From the NCBI RefSeq assembly GCF_030269605.1, contig NZ_BSTQ01000001.1:702751-766750 (forward strand): a stretch of DNA of 64,000 nucleotides. The letters run 5' to 3'. The translations under genes were made by a program, and so were the position numbers. This document shows, piece by piece, positions 26,666 through 34,095 of this stretch. Each line of letters starts with the position of its first letter. Position 1 is the stretch's first letter. A model generated the notes under the pieces. It ran no database searches. It saw nothing but the letters and a program-made list of their open reading frames with translations, and was not told the DNA's origin. Origin of the DNA: Lentzea sp. NBRC 105346. GTDB taxonomy: Bacteria; Actinomycetota; Actinomycetes; Mycobacteriales; Pseudonocardiaceae.

Positions 26666-28042
26666 ATGACCTATGTGGATCACGTGATGAGGGTGCTCGC
26701 CACCGAGGGGGAAACGGAGATCCTGGTCTGCGGGGAACGCAGAATCACCCGCGCACAAGCCCGTGAACAGGTTCTTCGGTTCGCGGACGGCCTGCACCAA
26801 CGAGGAGTCCGGCCCGGCGACGGCGTCGGGGTGTTCATGGGCAACCGCCCCGAGACCGTGCTCGTGAACCTGGCCGTCCACCTGCTCGGCGCCCGCCTGG
26901 TGTTCGTGCCGCCGGAGCCCGGCGCGTCCGAGTTGCGCGGTCTCGTCGACCACGCCGATGTCAAAGGCGTCGTAGTCGATCCGTCGTTCGACACCCGGCT
27001 CGACGGGTGGCCGATTTCTGAACTCCCGTTCGACCATGTCGAACGAAACGGCGTTTCCGGGTACGGCACGGTGCTCTACACCGGCGGCACCACCGGCCTG
27101 CCGAAGCTCGCCCACCACGGCGACACGATGTACGAGACGTTCGGCAAGATCGGACAGGCCCCGACGAACGCGCTCATCTCGACGCTCCTCACCCACGGCA
27201 GCGGCCACGTGGCGGCGATCAGGGGCCTGCTGTCGGGCAGCAAGGTGGTGCTGATGCCCTCGACGTTCGACGCCGACGTCTTCACCGAGCTGGTGCGGCA
27301 GGAGGACATCAGGACCACCGCGCTGGTGCCGCCGATGCTGTACGAGGTGCTCGACCACCCGGACTGCCCAGGCCGCGGCCAGTTCGACGCGATCCGGCTC
27401 GGCGGCTCGCCGGTCGCCCCCGCCCGGCTGCTGCAGGCGATCGAACGGTTCGGGCCGGTCATCTGGCAGGCCTACGGCATGAGCGAGGCCGGTTCCGTCA
27501 CGCAGATGGACCCGGCGTGGATCGACCCCGACCGCCCCGACACCCTGCGGACCTGCGGCAAGCGCACCGAGTGGACCGAGGTCGAGATCCGCGACGGCGA
27601 CGTGCACGTCCGCGGCCCGCTGGTGATGAAGGGCTACTGGGGACACGAGCCGGTCGACGGCTGGTTCAACACCGGCGACGTCGGCTACTTCGACGACGAA
27701 GGATTCCTGTACCTCGTGGATCGCAGCAAGGACGTCATCGTCACCGGCAAAACGAGTGACAACGTCTACTCGCGCCTGCTGGACGACTTCCTGGTGACGT
27801 TGCCGGGCATCAGGCAGGCGGCGGCCGTGGGCGTGCCGGACGACCGGTTCGGCGAGGCCGTCGCCGTGTTCCTTGTCGCAGACCGGGAGTTGGACATATC
27901 GGGACTCAAAGCGGCGGTCGTCGAGGAGCTCGGCGAGCTCTATGAGCCGCGAGACGTCACGTTCGTGGACCGCCTGCCCGTCACCAGGGTCGGCAAGGTC
28001 GACAAGAAGGCTTTGCGCTCCACCGTGGGACAAACGTCTTGA
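26666..28042 (+). CDS. AMP-forming acyl-CoA ligase / adenylating enzyme (ANL superfamily), copy 1
   Basis: 458 residues; ATG 26666 with GGAAGGAG upstream. ANL motifs: P-loop YTGGTTGLPKLAHHG, YGMSEAGS, GWFNTGDVGYFDDEGFLYLV, DRSKDVIVTG, and the C-terminal Lys in TRVGKVDKKALR. It is shorter than typical acyl-CoA ligases (500-550). It activates a carboxylic acid to an adenylate and probably transfers it to CoA; the substrate is unknown. The next gene is a paralogue, nearly identical over the first ~150 residues. Followed by a TetR regulator likely sensing the pathway. Confidence 0.8.
   Translation: MTYVDHVMRVLATEGETEILVCGERRITRAQAREQVLRFADGLHQRGVRPGDGVGVFMGNRPETVLVNLAVHLLGARLVFVPPEPGASELRGLVDHADVKGVVVDPSFDTRLDGWPISELPFDHVERNGVSGYGTVLYTGGTTGLPKLAHHGDTMYETFGKIGQAPTNALISTLLTHGSGHVAAIRGLLSGSKVVLMPSTFDADVFTELVRQEDIRTTALVPPMLYEVLDHPDCPGRGQFDAIRLGGSPVAPARLLQAIERFGPVIWQAYGMSEAGSVTQMDPAWIDPDRPDTLRTCGKRTEWTEVEIRDGDVHVRGPLVMKGYWGHEPVDGWFNTGDVGYFDDEGFLYLVDRSKDVIVTGKTSDNVYSRLLDDFLVTLPGIRQAAAVGVPDDRFGEAVAVFLVADRELDISGLKAAVVEELGELYEPRDVTFVDRLPVTRVGKVDKKALRSTVGQTS
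27027..27045. repeat. 19-bp interspersed palindrome
   Basis: CGTTCGACCATGTCGAACG in acyl ligase copy 1, encoding FDHVER. The paralogue has the perfect form at the same place. Confidence 0.8.
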
Positions 28043-28083
28043 TCACTTGATCGGCGGACAGGGCGTGGGAGTAGACAGGACTC

Positions 28084-29454
28084 ATGACCTATGTGGATCA
28101 CGTCATGAGGGTGTTCGCCACCGAGGGGGAAAAGGAGATCCTGGTCTGCGGGGAACAGAGAATCACCCGCGCACAAGCCCGTGAGCTGGTCCTTCGCTAC
28201 GCCGACGGGTTGCACCAACGAGGAGTCCGGCCCGGCGACGGCGTCGGGGTGTTCATGGGCAACCGCCCTGAGACGGTGCTCGTGAACCTGGCCGTCCACC
28301 TGCTCGGCGCCCGCCTGGTGTTCGTGCCGCCGGAGCCCGGCGCGTCCGAACTGCGCGGCCTGGTCGAACACGCGGACGTCAAAGGCGTCGTTGTGGACCC
28401 GTCGTTCGACACCCGGCTCGACGGCTGGCCGATTTCTGAACTCCCGTTCGACAATGTCGAACGAAACGGCGTTTCCGGGTACGGCACGGTGTTCTACACC
28501 GGCGGTACGACCGGCCTGCCGAAGCTCGCCCACCACGGCGACGCGCTGTACGAACAGCTCACCAGCTTCGAGATGCCGGTCTCGAACGCGCTGATCTCGA
28601 CGCTCGTCACTCACGGCAGCGGCCACGGCGCGTCGACCATGGGGCTGGTCGCGGGCAGCAAGCTGGTGTTGATGCCGTCGACGTTCGACGCCGGCGTCTT
28701 CGTCAAGCTCGTCCGCGAGGAGGACATCACCGTCACCGGCCTGGTGCCGCCGATGCTGTACGAGGTGCTCGACCACCCCGACTGCCCCGGCCGTGACGTG
28801 TTCGACCGGATCAGCGTCGTCGGCTCGCCGATCGCGCCGTCCCGGCTGGCGCAGGCGATCGAGCGGTTCGGACCGGTCATCTGGCAGAGCTACGGCATGA
28901 GCGAGGCGTGGGCCATCACGATGATGGATCCGGCGTTGATCGACCTCGACAAGCCGGAGACGCTGCGCACGTGCGGCAAGCCGGTGCCGTGGACCCAGGT
29001 CGAAGTGCGTGACGGCGACGTGCACGTCAGCGGCCCGATGCTGATGAAGGGCTACTGGGGCCACGAACCGCTCGACGGCGGCTGGTTCAACACCGGCGAC
29101 ATCGGCCATTTCGACGACGAGGGATTCCTCTACCTGGTCGACCGCAGCAAGGACGTCATCGTCACCGGCAAAACCGCTGACAACGTTTACTCCCGCCTGC
29201 TCGACGACTTTCTCGTCACGCTGCCGGGTATCCGGCACGCGGCGACCGTCGGCGTGCCCGACGACCGGTACGGCGAGGCCGTCGCGGTGTTCGTCGTGGC
29301 GGACGACGAGGTGGACGTCCCGAAGCTGAAAGCGGCGGTCGTTGACGAACTGGGCGAACTTTATGAGCCGCGAGACGTCACGGTCGTCGACCGTTTGCCT
29401 TTCACAAGGGTGGGCAAGGTCGACAAGAAAGCCTTGCGCTCTACTCTGAGGTAA
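28084..29454 (+). CDS. AMP-forming acyl-CoA ligase / adenylating enzyme (ANL superfamily), copy 2
   Basis: 456 residues, 41 bp after copy 1. It shares all ANL motifs (YTGGTTGLPKLAHHG, YGMSEAW, WFNTGDIGHFDDEGFLYLVD, TRVGKVDKKALR). Up to the P-loop only about a dozen residues differ from copy 1; from LISTL onward the substrate-facing part diverges clearly (MGLVAGSKLVLMPSTFDAGV; YGMSEAWAITMMDPAL versus YGMSEAGSVTQMDPAW). This suggests a duplication with different acyl preference, perhaps homogenised at the 5' end by gene conversion. In an operon with the TetR gene, 22 bp downstream. Confidence 0.8.
   Translation: MTYVDHVMRVFATEGEKEILVCGEQRITRAQARELVLRYADGLHQRGVRPGDGVGVFMGNRPETVLVNLAVHLLGARLVFVPPEPGASELRGLVEHADVKGVVVDPSFDTRLDGWPISELPFDNVERNGVSGYGTVFYTGGTTGLPKLAHHGDALYEQLTSFEMPVSNALISTLVTHGSGHGASTMGLVAGSKLVLMPSTFDAGVFVKLVREEDITVTGLVPPMLYEVLDHPDCPGRDVFDRISVVGSPIAPSRLAQAIERFGPVIWQSYGMSEAWAITMMDPALIDLDKPETLRTCGKPVPWTQVEVRDGDVHVSGPMLMKGYWGHEPLDGGWFNTGDIGHFDDEGFLYLVDRSKDVIVTGKTADNVYSRLLDDFLVTLPGIRHAATVGVPDDRYGEAVAVFVVADDEVDVPKLKAAVVDELGELYEPRDVTVVDRLPFTRVGKVDKKALRSTLR
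28445..28463. repeat. 19-bp interspersed palindrome (perfect copy)
   Basis: CGTTCGACAATGTCGAACG: 9-bp arms around one base with no mismatch, in acyl ligase copy 2, encoding FDNVER. Confidence 0.85.
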
Positions 29455-29476
29455 CCCGACTAAAGGAGGTTGACGG

Positions 29477-30085
29477 ATGCCACGTCCGAGTGTCGAGGCC
29501 GAACGCCGCGCGCAGATCCTCGCGTCCACCTGCAAGGTCATCGCGGCGGAGGGCTTCCGGCACCTGCGCGTCTCCGACGTCGCCAGAGACGCGGGCGTGA
29601 GCGGTGGCACCGTCCACTACTACTTCGAGACCAAGCGCGACCTGACCGACGCGGCGTTCCAGCACTGCTTCGACGAGTCGATCAAACGCCGCCGCTGGAT
29701 CCTCGAGTCCGACGAGCCGCCGCTGTCCCGGCTGCGGCACGTCGTCGAGTCCTACCTCCCCGAAGGCGCCGAGACAGTCGAGGCGTGGAAGGTCTGGGCC
29801 GAACTGTGGGTCGAGGCCATCCGCTCCCCCGAACTGCAGGAGCTCAACGAGCGGTTCTACGGCGAGTGGCGCGACATCGTCGCGCACATCATCCGCGACG
29901 GCCAGGCGCGCCGGGAGCTCGCTCCGGGCGATCCCGTAGACCTGGCCAACATGCTGGTCAGCATGCTCGACGGCCTGGCGCTGCAGGTTCTCGCCGGCTC
30001 GAAGAACATGACCGTCGACCACATGCGCGCGGTGTGCCTGACGTTCGTCGACCAACTATCAGTGGTGAGTCAGGTACATCCCTGA
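29477..30085 (+). CDS. TetR/AcrR-family transcriptional regulator
   Basis: 202 residues; ATG 29477 after a strong AAAGGAGGT. HTH at residues ~8-55 (RRAQILASTCKVIAAEGFRH, LRVSDVARDAGVSGGTVHYY, FETKRDL). The C-terminal part resembles BetI-type ligand domains (VEAWKVWAELWVEAIRSPEL). Cotranscribed with the two acyl ligases. It is one candidate for the factor that reads the shared TGACTGACGANTCAGTTA sites at 32558 and 44158. Confidence 0.9.
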   Translation: MPRPSVEAERRAQILASTCKVIAAEGFRHLRVSDVARDAGVSGGTVHYYFETKRDLTDAAFQHCFDESIKRRRWILESDEPPLSRLRHVVESYLPEGAETVEAWKVWAELWVEAIRSPELQELNERFYGEWRDIVAHIIRDGQARRELAPGDPVDLANMLVSMLDGLALQVLAGSKNMTVDHMRAVCLTFVDQLSVVSQVHP

Positions 30086-30120
30086 TGCAACGGGCGGCCT
30101 GGTCAGCGCATTGTTGAGAC

Positions 30121-30312
30121 ATGACCACGATGACTCTGTCCAGGCCGCGCACCAACCGGATGATCGCGGGCGTGTGCGCGGGACTCGCCGACCGCTACGG
30201 CTGGAAGCCCAGCACCGTGCGGATCGTCTTCCTGCTGTCGTGCCTGCTGCCCGGACCGCAGTTCCTGATCTATATCGCCCTGTGGCTGATCATGCCGGAC
30301 CGCGGCTACTGA
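30121..30312 (+). CDS. PspC-domain membrane protein
   Basis: 63 residues; short PspC-only protein: RPRTNRMIAGVCAGLADRYG, WKPSTVRIVFLLSCLLPG, LIYIALWLIMP. One to two membrane segments; the family is linked to envelope stress. Its last 23 bp overlap the convergent DUF397 gene. Confidence 0.85.
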   Translation: MTTMTLSRPRTNRMIAGVCAGLADRYGWKPSTVRIVFLLSCLLPGPQFLIYIALWLIMPDRGY

Positions 30313-30457
30313 CCCGCCTGAGGAACGCCGTCCACGCAGTCGCGCCCACCGGCAGGTGAACGGTGGGAGCCTTGCTGTCCCGGATGCCGACGCCCGGCCT
30401 GACCTCAACGCAGTTGTCGCCGGTCGGGCTGTAACTGCTCTTGCGCCATTCGGCCAT
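30290..30457 (-). CDS. DUF397 small protein
   Basis: 55 residues from ATG 30457 (GGGAGG upstream), typical DUF397: MAEWRKSSYSPTGDNCVEV, RDSKAPTV, W-x-x-F-L near the end. It lies 14 bp after the XRE/DUF5753 gene on the same strand. Such pairs (WhiJ/BldB-like, Scr1/Scr2) are common developmental or toxin-antitoxin-like switches in actinomycetes: the small protein is neutralised or bound by the XRE partner. Confidence 0.9.
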   Translation of the reverse strand: MAEWRKSSYSPTGDNCVEVRPGVGIRDSKAPTVHLPVGATAWTAFLRRVSSRGPA

Positions 30458-30471
30458 CCGGGCCGCCTCCC

Positions 30472-31284
30472 TCAGGACACGATGCTGGTGATCAGCTCCC
30501 TCGATTCTTCCGCACTCAACGCCACGCGCCCTAGTTCCGCAAGGAACTTCTCGTAGAGCGCGACCGATGCCTTGTCGTCGAGGAACAGCCCGGAGTTCAC
30601 GCTCTCCAGGTAGACGACCGGCCCGAACTTCTCGAACTTCATCACCCGGAAGTCGCCCACGGCATGCGCGCCGGCGGGCACCACTCGGAGGGTGATGAAC
30701 GGCCGAACCCGCATCCGCAACAGGTCGTGCAGCTGGTCGCTCATGATCTCCGGGCTGCCCACATCCGACCGCAGGACAGGCTCGTACATGAAGAAGTTGA
30801 ACCGGCAGGTGCCGTCGAAGATCTCCCGCCGACGCATCCTCGCGGCGACGAGCGCTTCGACGTCTTTCGGCGCGACGTAGGGCGAGGCGATCGCCGCGGC
30901 GCGGGCGTACGACTCGATCTGGAGCAGTCCGGGGACCACCAAGGTGCTCCAGACCGTGATGGCGGTCGCCTGCTTCTCGTGCGCTATCAGGGTGCGCACC
31001 TGTTCCGGCACAGCCGAGAACTGGAGCAGGCCGCGCTCGCGCGTCTCGTTGAACAGCGCCAGGAGGTGGTCGCGTTCCTCAACGGTGGCGCCGCACACGC
31101 CGAGCAGGAACATCAGCTCGGCTTCACTCGAGCCGCCCTTGCCGTTGACCAGATCCGACAACTTGGGGTGGTCCCAGCCGAGCCGCGTGGCGAGCTGACG
31201 CATCGAGTGGCCGGTGCGTTCCATCACCGGGCGCAGTGCTTCGCCGAACTCCCGTCCGACCAATGTGGAGATTCGCCTTGGCAT
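30472..31284 (-). CDS. XRE-family regulator with DUF5753 (Scr1-type) domain
   Basis: 270 residues. HTH at ~18-70 (MRQLATRLGWDHPKLSDLVN, GKGGSSEAELMFLLGVCG). The DUF5753 ligand/partner domain from ~95 on (VWSTLVVPGLLQIESYARAA, VAARMRRREIF, LRVVPAGAHAV, VVYLESVNSGLFLDDKASVA). Partner DUF397 lies 14 bp downstream. Likely a DNA-binding regulator acting on its own promoter and a developmental or stress target. Confidence 0.9.
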   Translation of the reverse strand: MPRRISTLVGREFGEALRPVMERTGHSMRQLATRLGWDHPKLSDLVNGKGGSSEAELMFLLGVCGATVEERDHLLALFNETRERGLLQFSAVPEQVRTLIAHEKQATAITVWSTLVVPGLLQIESYARAAAIASPYVAPKDVEALVAARMRRREIFDGTCRFNFFMYEPVLRSDVGSPEIMSDQLHDLLRMRVRPFITLRVVPAGAHAVGDFRVMKFEKFGPVVYLESVNSGLFLDDKASVALYEKFLAELGRVALSAEESRELITSIVS

Positions 31285-31296
31285 GCAAGGAAGCTA

Positions 31297-31312
31297 GGGG
31301 GACTTCTCCCCC
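31297..31312. promoter_or_regulatory. Inverted repeat upstream of the XRE gene
   Basis: GGGGGA-CTTC-TCCCCC, 13 bp upstream of the XRE ATG at 31284. Possible autoregulatory site. Confidence 0.35.
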
Positions 31313-31366
31313 CAGCTCCATCGTTTCGCCCCGAATTGACTCGAAAGTTGGTCCGGTAGCAGGGTT

Positions 31367-32503
31367 CTACCAGCGCGAATCGATCTTCCGCACGGCTTCC
31401 GCCGCGATCTCGGCGGCCGCCTTGCGCGGGTTCGACGCGTCGCGCTCCAGCACCTTGGTGACGAGCTTGCGCATGTTCGCCGAGATCTTTTCGAACGCCG
31501 ACTCGGCGGTGGGCTCGATGTCGCCGAACAGTGTCCACCACCACCAGGAGTTGGTGGCGGAGTTGGCGACCACGTCCGGAATGATCAACGCGTCGAGCAC
31601 GGCCTCGGCCTCGGCGGTCACCGGCATGTTGGCCGCCTCGACGATCAGCTTGGCGCGCACGGAGGTCGCGTTGTCGGCGTTGATCGCGTAGGACGTGGCG
31701 GCGGGCACAAGAACATCGGCCTCGACGTCGAGCCACTTCTCGCGGTCGAGCTGGAGGTCCGACGGGCGCAGCTCGGTCCGATCAATAGCGCCGTGCGAGT
31801 CGCGGGTGAGCAGCAGCCGTTCGACGTCAAGGCCTTCGGGGTTCGTCACGACGCCGTAGTAGTCGGCGAGCCCGACCACGCGGACGCCCGCGCGGGCCAG
31901 GTACCGGGCGGTGGCGCCGCCCATAGACCCGAAGCCCTGCACGAAGGCGGTAGGCGACGACAGGCCCAGGCGTTCGATCCCGGTCAGCGCGGCCTCGGCG
32001 ACGCCGTAGCCGCCGACGAGCTCGTCGAGGGACACGCCGTCGACGTCGACCGCGAACGCGTCCGCGAGGCGTTGGCGCGCCAGGGTTTCGTCGTCGAGCA
32101 ACGGGTAGACGGCCTGGATGGACGACTGGAGTCCGATCTTGTCGATCGCCTCGTCGATGGTCGACTGGCGCAGGCCGAGGTCCTCCCCCATGGTCCAGAA
32201 CCGCTCGATGTACGGGCTCATCGCGTACAGGTAGCGCGTCAGAACGTCGACCGAGCGCGGGTCGTACGGATCGAAGTCGATACCGCCCTTGGCGCCGCCC
32301 AGCGGCACGTAGCGGGCCTGCGGGTCGTAGTTCAGCGCTTCCTTCGCCGTCATGCCCTCGGCAAGGCCGCGGACCTCGTCGAGCGTGCAGCCGGCGCGCA
32401 TGCGCAGGCCACCGCTGCTGACGCCCCGCACCAACCGGTCGATCACGAGGTAGCCCTTCGCGCCCGTGTCCGGATCGGTCCAGGTGACCTGCAGATAACT
32501 CAT
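31367..32503 (-). CDS. Glu/Leu/Phe/Val dehydrogenase
   Basis: 378 residues from ATG 32503, chosen because AAGGG lies 9 nt upstream; an ATG three codons earlier (32512) sits too close to it. Catalytic/substrate region YVPLGGAKGGIDFDPYDP (active-site Lys) and FWTMGEDLGLRQ; Rossmann motif FVQGFGSMGGATARYLA. Oxidative deamination of an amino acid (Glu or a branched-chain amino acid) to its 2-oxo acid with NAD(P). Divergent from an amino acid permease, which suits uptake and breakdown of the same substrate. A TetR-type operator-like site lies between them. Confidence 0.85.
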   Translation of the reverse strand: MSYLQVTWTDPDTGAKGYLVIDRLVRGVSSGGLRMRAGCTLDEVRGLAEGMTAKEALNYDPQARYVPLGGAKGGIDFDPYDPRSVDVLTRYLYAMSPYIERFWTMGEDLGLRQSTIDEAIDKIGLQSSIQAVYPLLDDETLARQRLADAFAVDVDGVSLDELVGGYGVAEAALTGIERLGLSSPTAFVQGFGSMGGATARYLARAGVRVVGLADYYGVVTNPEGLDVERLLLTRDSHGAIDRTELRPSDLQLDREKWLDVEADVLVPAATSYAINADNATSVRAKLIVEAANMPVTAEAEAVLDALIIPDVVANSATNSWWWWTLFGDIEPTAESAFEKISANMRKLVTKVLERDASNPRKAAAEIAAEAVRKIDSRW

Positions 32504-32554
32504 CGCGCACATCCCTTGACATCAACGGGTGACCACGGTCACATGGTGGCTCAA

Positions 32555-32575
32555 AACTGACTGACGACTCAGTTA
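32555..32575. promoter_or_regulatory. Operator-like site shared with the acyl-CoA operon
   Basis: AACTGA...TCAGTT with an 8-nt spacer; the core TGACTGACGACTCAGTTA (32558-32575) differs at a single central base from the site at 44158-44175. It lies 20 bp before the permease GTG and ~50 bp before the dehydrogenase ATG. Confidence 0.6.
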
Positions 32576-32594
32576 ACCATCTTTTGGAGGCCCT

Positions 32595-34058
32595 GTGAGC
32601 GAGGTACAGCCTCTCAGCGGCAACTGGCTGAACGAGCGCGCCCACCTGCGGAAGTCACTCCGTCGGGTGGACGTCACGTTCTACCTGCTCTGCACGCTGG
32701 TCGGGCTCGACACGATCGGCAGCGTCGCCGCGAACGGGCCCCAGGGCCTGGTGTGGATGGTCATCCTCGCGGTGGTGTTCTTCCTGCCCTACGGCCTGCT
32801 CACCGCCGAGCTCGGCACGGCGTTCCCGGTCGAGGGCGGGCCGTACGTGTGGACGAAGCTCGCGTTCGGGCGGATGGCCGCTGGCATCAACCAGGTCCTG
32901 TACTGGATCTCCAACCCGCTGTGGATGGGCGGCACCCTGGCCGTCGTCGCGCTGGCGACGTTCGAGACGTTCTTCTTCCAGCTCGGAGTCACCGGGAAGA
33001 TCGTCGCCGGGCTGGCGTTCATCTGGGCCGGCGTTCTGGCGGTCGCGGCGTCGCTCAGGATCGGCAAGTGGGTGCCGATCTTCGGGGCGTTCGCGCGGAT
33101 CGTGCTGCTCGGGTTCTTCACGATCTCGGTCATCGTCTACGGCATCAAGAACGGCGTTCAGCCGCTCGCGTTCGGCGACTTCGTGCCGACCTACGCGGCG
33201 TTCACCGCGCTGGTGCCGGTGCTGATCTTCAACTACGTGGGCTTCGAGCTGCCGTCGACGGCGACCGAGGAGATGACCGACCCGCAGAAGACCGTGCCGT
33301 TCGCCATCCTGCGGGCGGGCGCGGCGGCGTTCTTCCTCTACGGCGGGCCGATTCTCGGAATCCTGCTGGTCGTTCCGGCCGACGAGATCAAGGGCCTCGG
33401 CGGGTTCATCGACGCGTCGAAGACCGTGCTGTCGGTCTACGGCCCCGCCGCTCCCGCGCTCGGCGCGATCTGCGCGGCCGGGTTCATCATCGGTGTGCTG
33501 ACCAGCGGTGTCTCGTGGGCGATCGGCGCGCACCGCGCGCAGGCCGTCGCGTGTGCGGACGGCGCCGGACCCGCGTGGCTCGGGCACCTGTCGGCCCGCC
33601 AGGGCACTCCGATCCGGGTGAACGTGCTGTCCGGCGTGCTCGCGTCGATCGTGCTGGTCGTGGCACTGAACCTGACCGAGGGCAACACCGAGAAGTACTT
33701 CGCCGCGGGCCTGGCGCTCGTCATCTGTACGACATTCATCAGCTATCTGCTGACTTTCCCGTCCATGGTGCGTCTCCGTTCGACAATGCCGAACGTCGCC
33801 CGACCATTCCGCGCGCCGCTGGCGTGGGTGTGCACGATCCTGACGACCGGGCTCGTCGCGTACACCGTGGTCGTGCTGATCTGGCCGCCGTCGCTGCCGT
33901 CGTCGTTCGAGGGCGAGCGGCTGCAGTACACGCTGAGCCAGGTCGTGCCGCTGGCCATCGTGATCGTGATCGGTCTCGTGTTCTACGCGCTGGGCCGTCC
34001 GACGCGAGCGCATGACGTCGCGCCGGATGACGAGGTTCAGCAACGCGTCACGGTGTGA
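32595..34058 (+). CDS. APC-superfamily amino acid permease
   Basis: 487 residues with ~12 membrane segments; GTG 32595 with TGGAGG upstream. The N-terminus (LRKSLRRVDVTFYLLCTLVG, LLTAELGTAFPVEGGPYVWT) is typical of the APC family. It is followed by NYVGFELPSTATEEMTDPQK, which carries the conserved Glu region after TM6. Imports an amino acid by H+ or Na+ symport or exchange; substrate unknown. Divergent from the Glu/Leu-type dehydrogenase and convergent on the giant NACHT gene, from which a hairpin separates it. Confidence 0.85.
   Translation: MSEVQPLSGNWLNERAHLRKSLRRVDVTFYLLCTLVGLDTIGSVAANGPQGLVWMVILAVVFFLPYGLLTAELGTAFPVEGGPYVWTKLAFGRMAAGINQVLYWISNPLWMGGTLAVVALATFETFFFQLGVTGKIVAGLAFIWAGVLAVAASLRIGKWVPIFGAFARIVLLGFFTISVIVYGIKNGVQPLAFGDFVPTYAAFTALVPVLIFNYVGFELPSTATEEMTDPQKTVPFAILRAGAAAFFLYGGPILGILLVVPADEIKGLGGFIDASKTVLSVYGPAAPALGAICAAGFIIGVLTSGVSWAIGAHRAQAVACADGAGPAWLGHLSARQGTPIRVNVLSGVLASIVLVVALNLTEGNTEKYFAAGLALVICTTFISYLLTFPSMVRLRSTMPNVARPFRAPLAWVCTILTTGLVAYTVVVLIWPPSLPSSFEGERLQYTLSQVVPLAIVIVIGLVFYALGRPTRAHDVAPDDEVQQRVTV
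33777..33795. repeat. 19-bp interspersed palindrome
   Basis: CGTTCGACAATGCCGAACG in the permease gene. Here it is read as R-S-T-M-P-N, a different frame from the FDNxER copies. Confidence 0.8.
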
Positions 34059-34064
34059 GCGCGA

Positions 34065-34094
34065 CGGCGGCCGCGGGCGAACCCACGGCCGCCG
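34065..34094. terminator. Hairpin between convergent permease and NACHT genes
   Basis: 13-bp stem with one mismatch (CGGCGGCCGCGGG / CCCACGGCCGCCG), 4-nt loop; ends 1 bp before the NACHT stop codon. Confidence 0.75.
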
Positions 34095-34095
34095 C

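Noticed and set aside
25057..26667. Long lnt form starting at 26667
   Set aside because: The extra N-terminal 44 codons run through a perfect 23-bp inverted repeat, have no signal or membrane character and no Shine-Dalgarno; ATG 26535 starts directly at the first membrane helix.
30472..31284. Classical type II toxin-antitoxin module
   Set aside because: The XRE/DUF5753 and DUF397 pair is the widespread actinomycete regulatory pair (Scr1/Scr2-like); no nuclease-type toxin is present.
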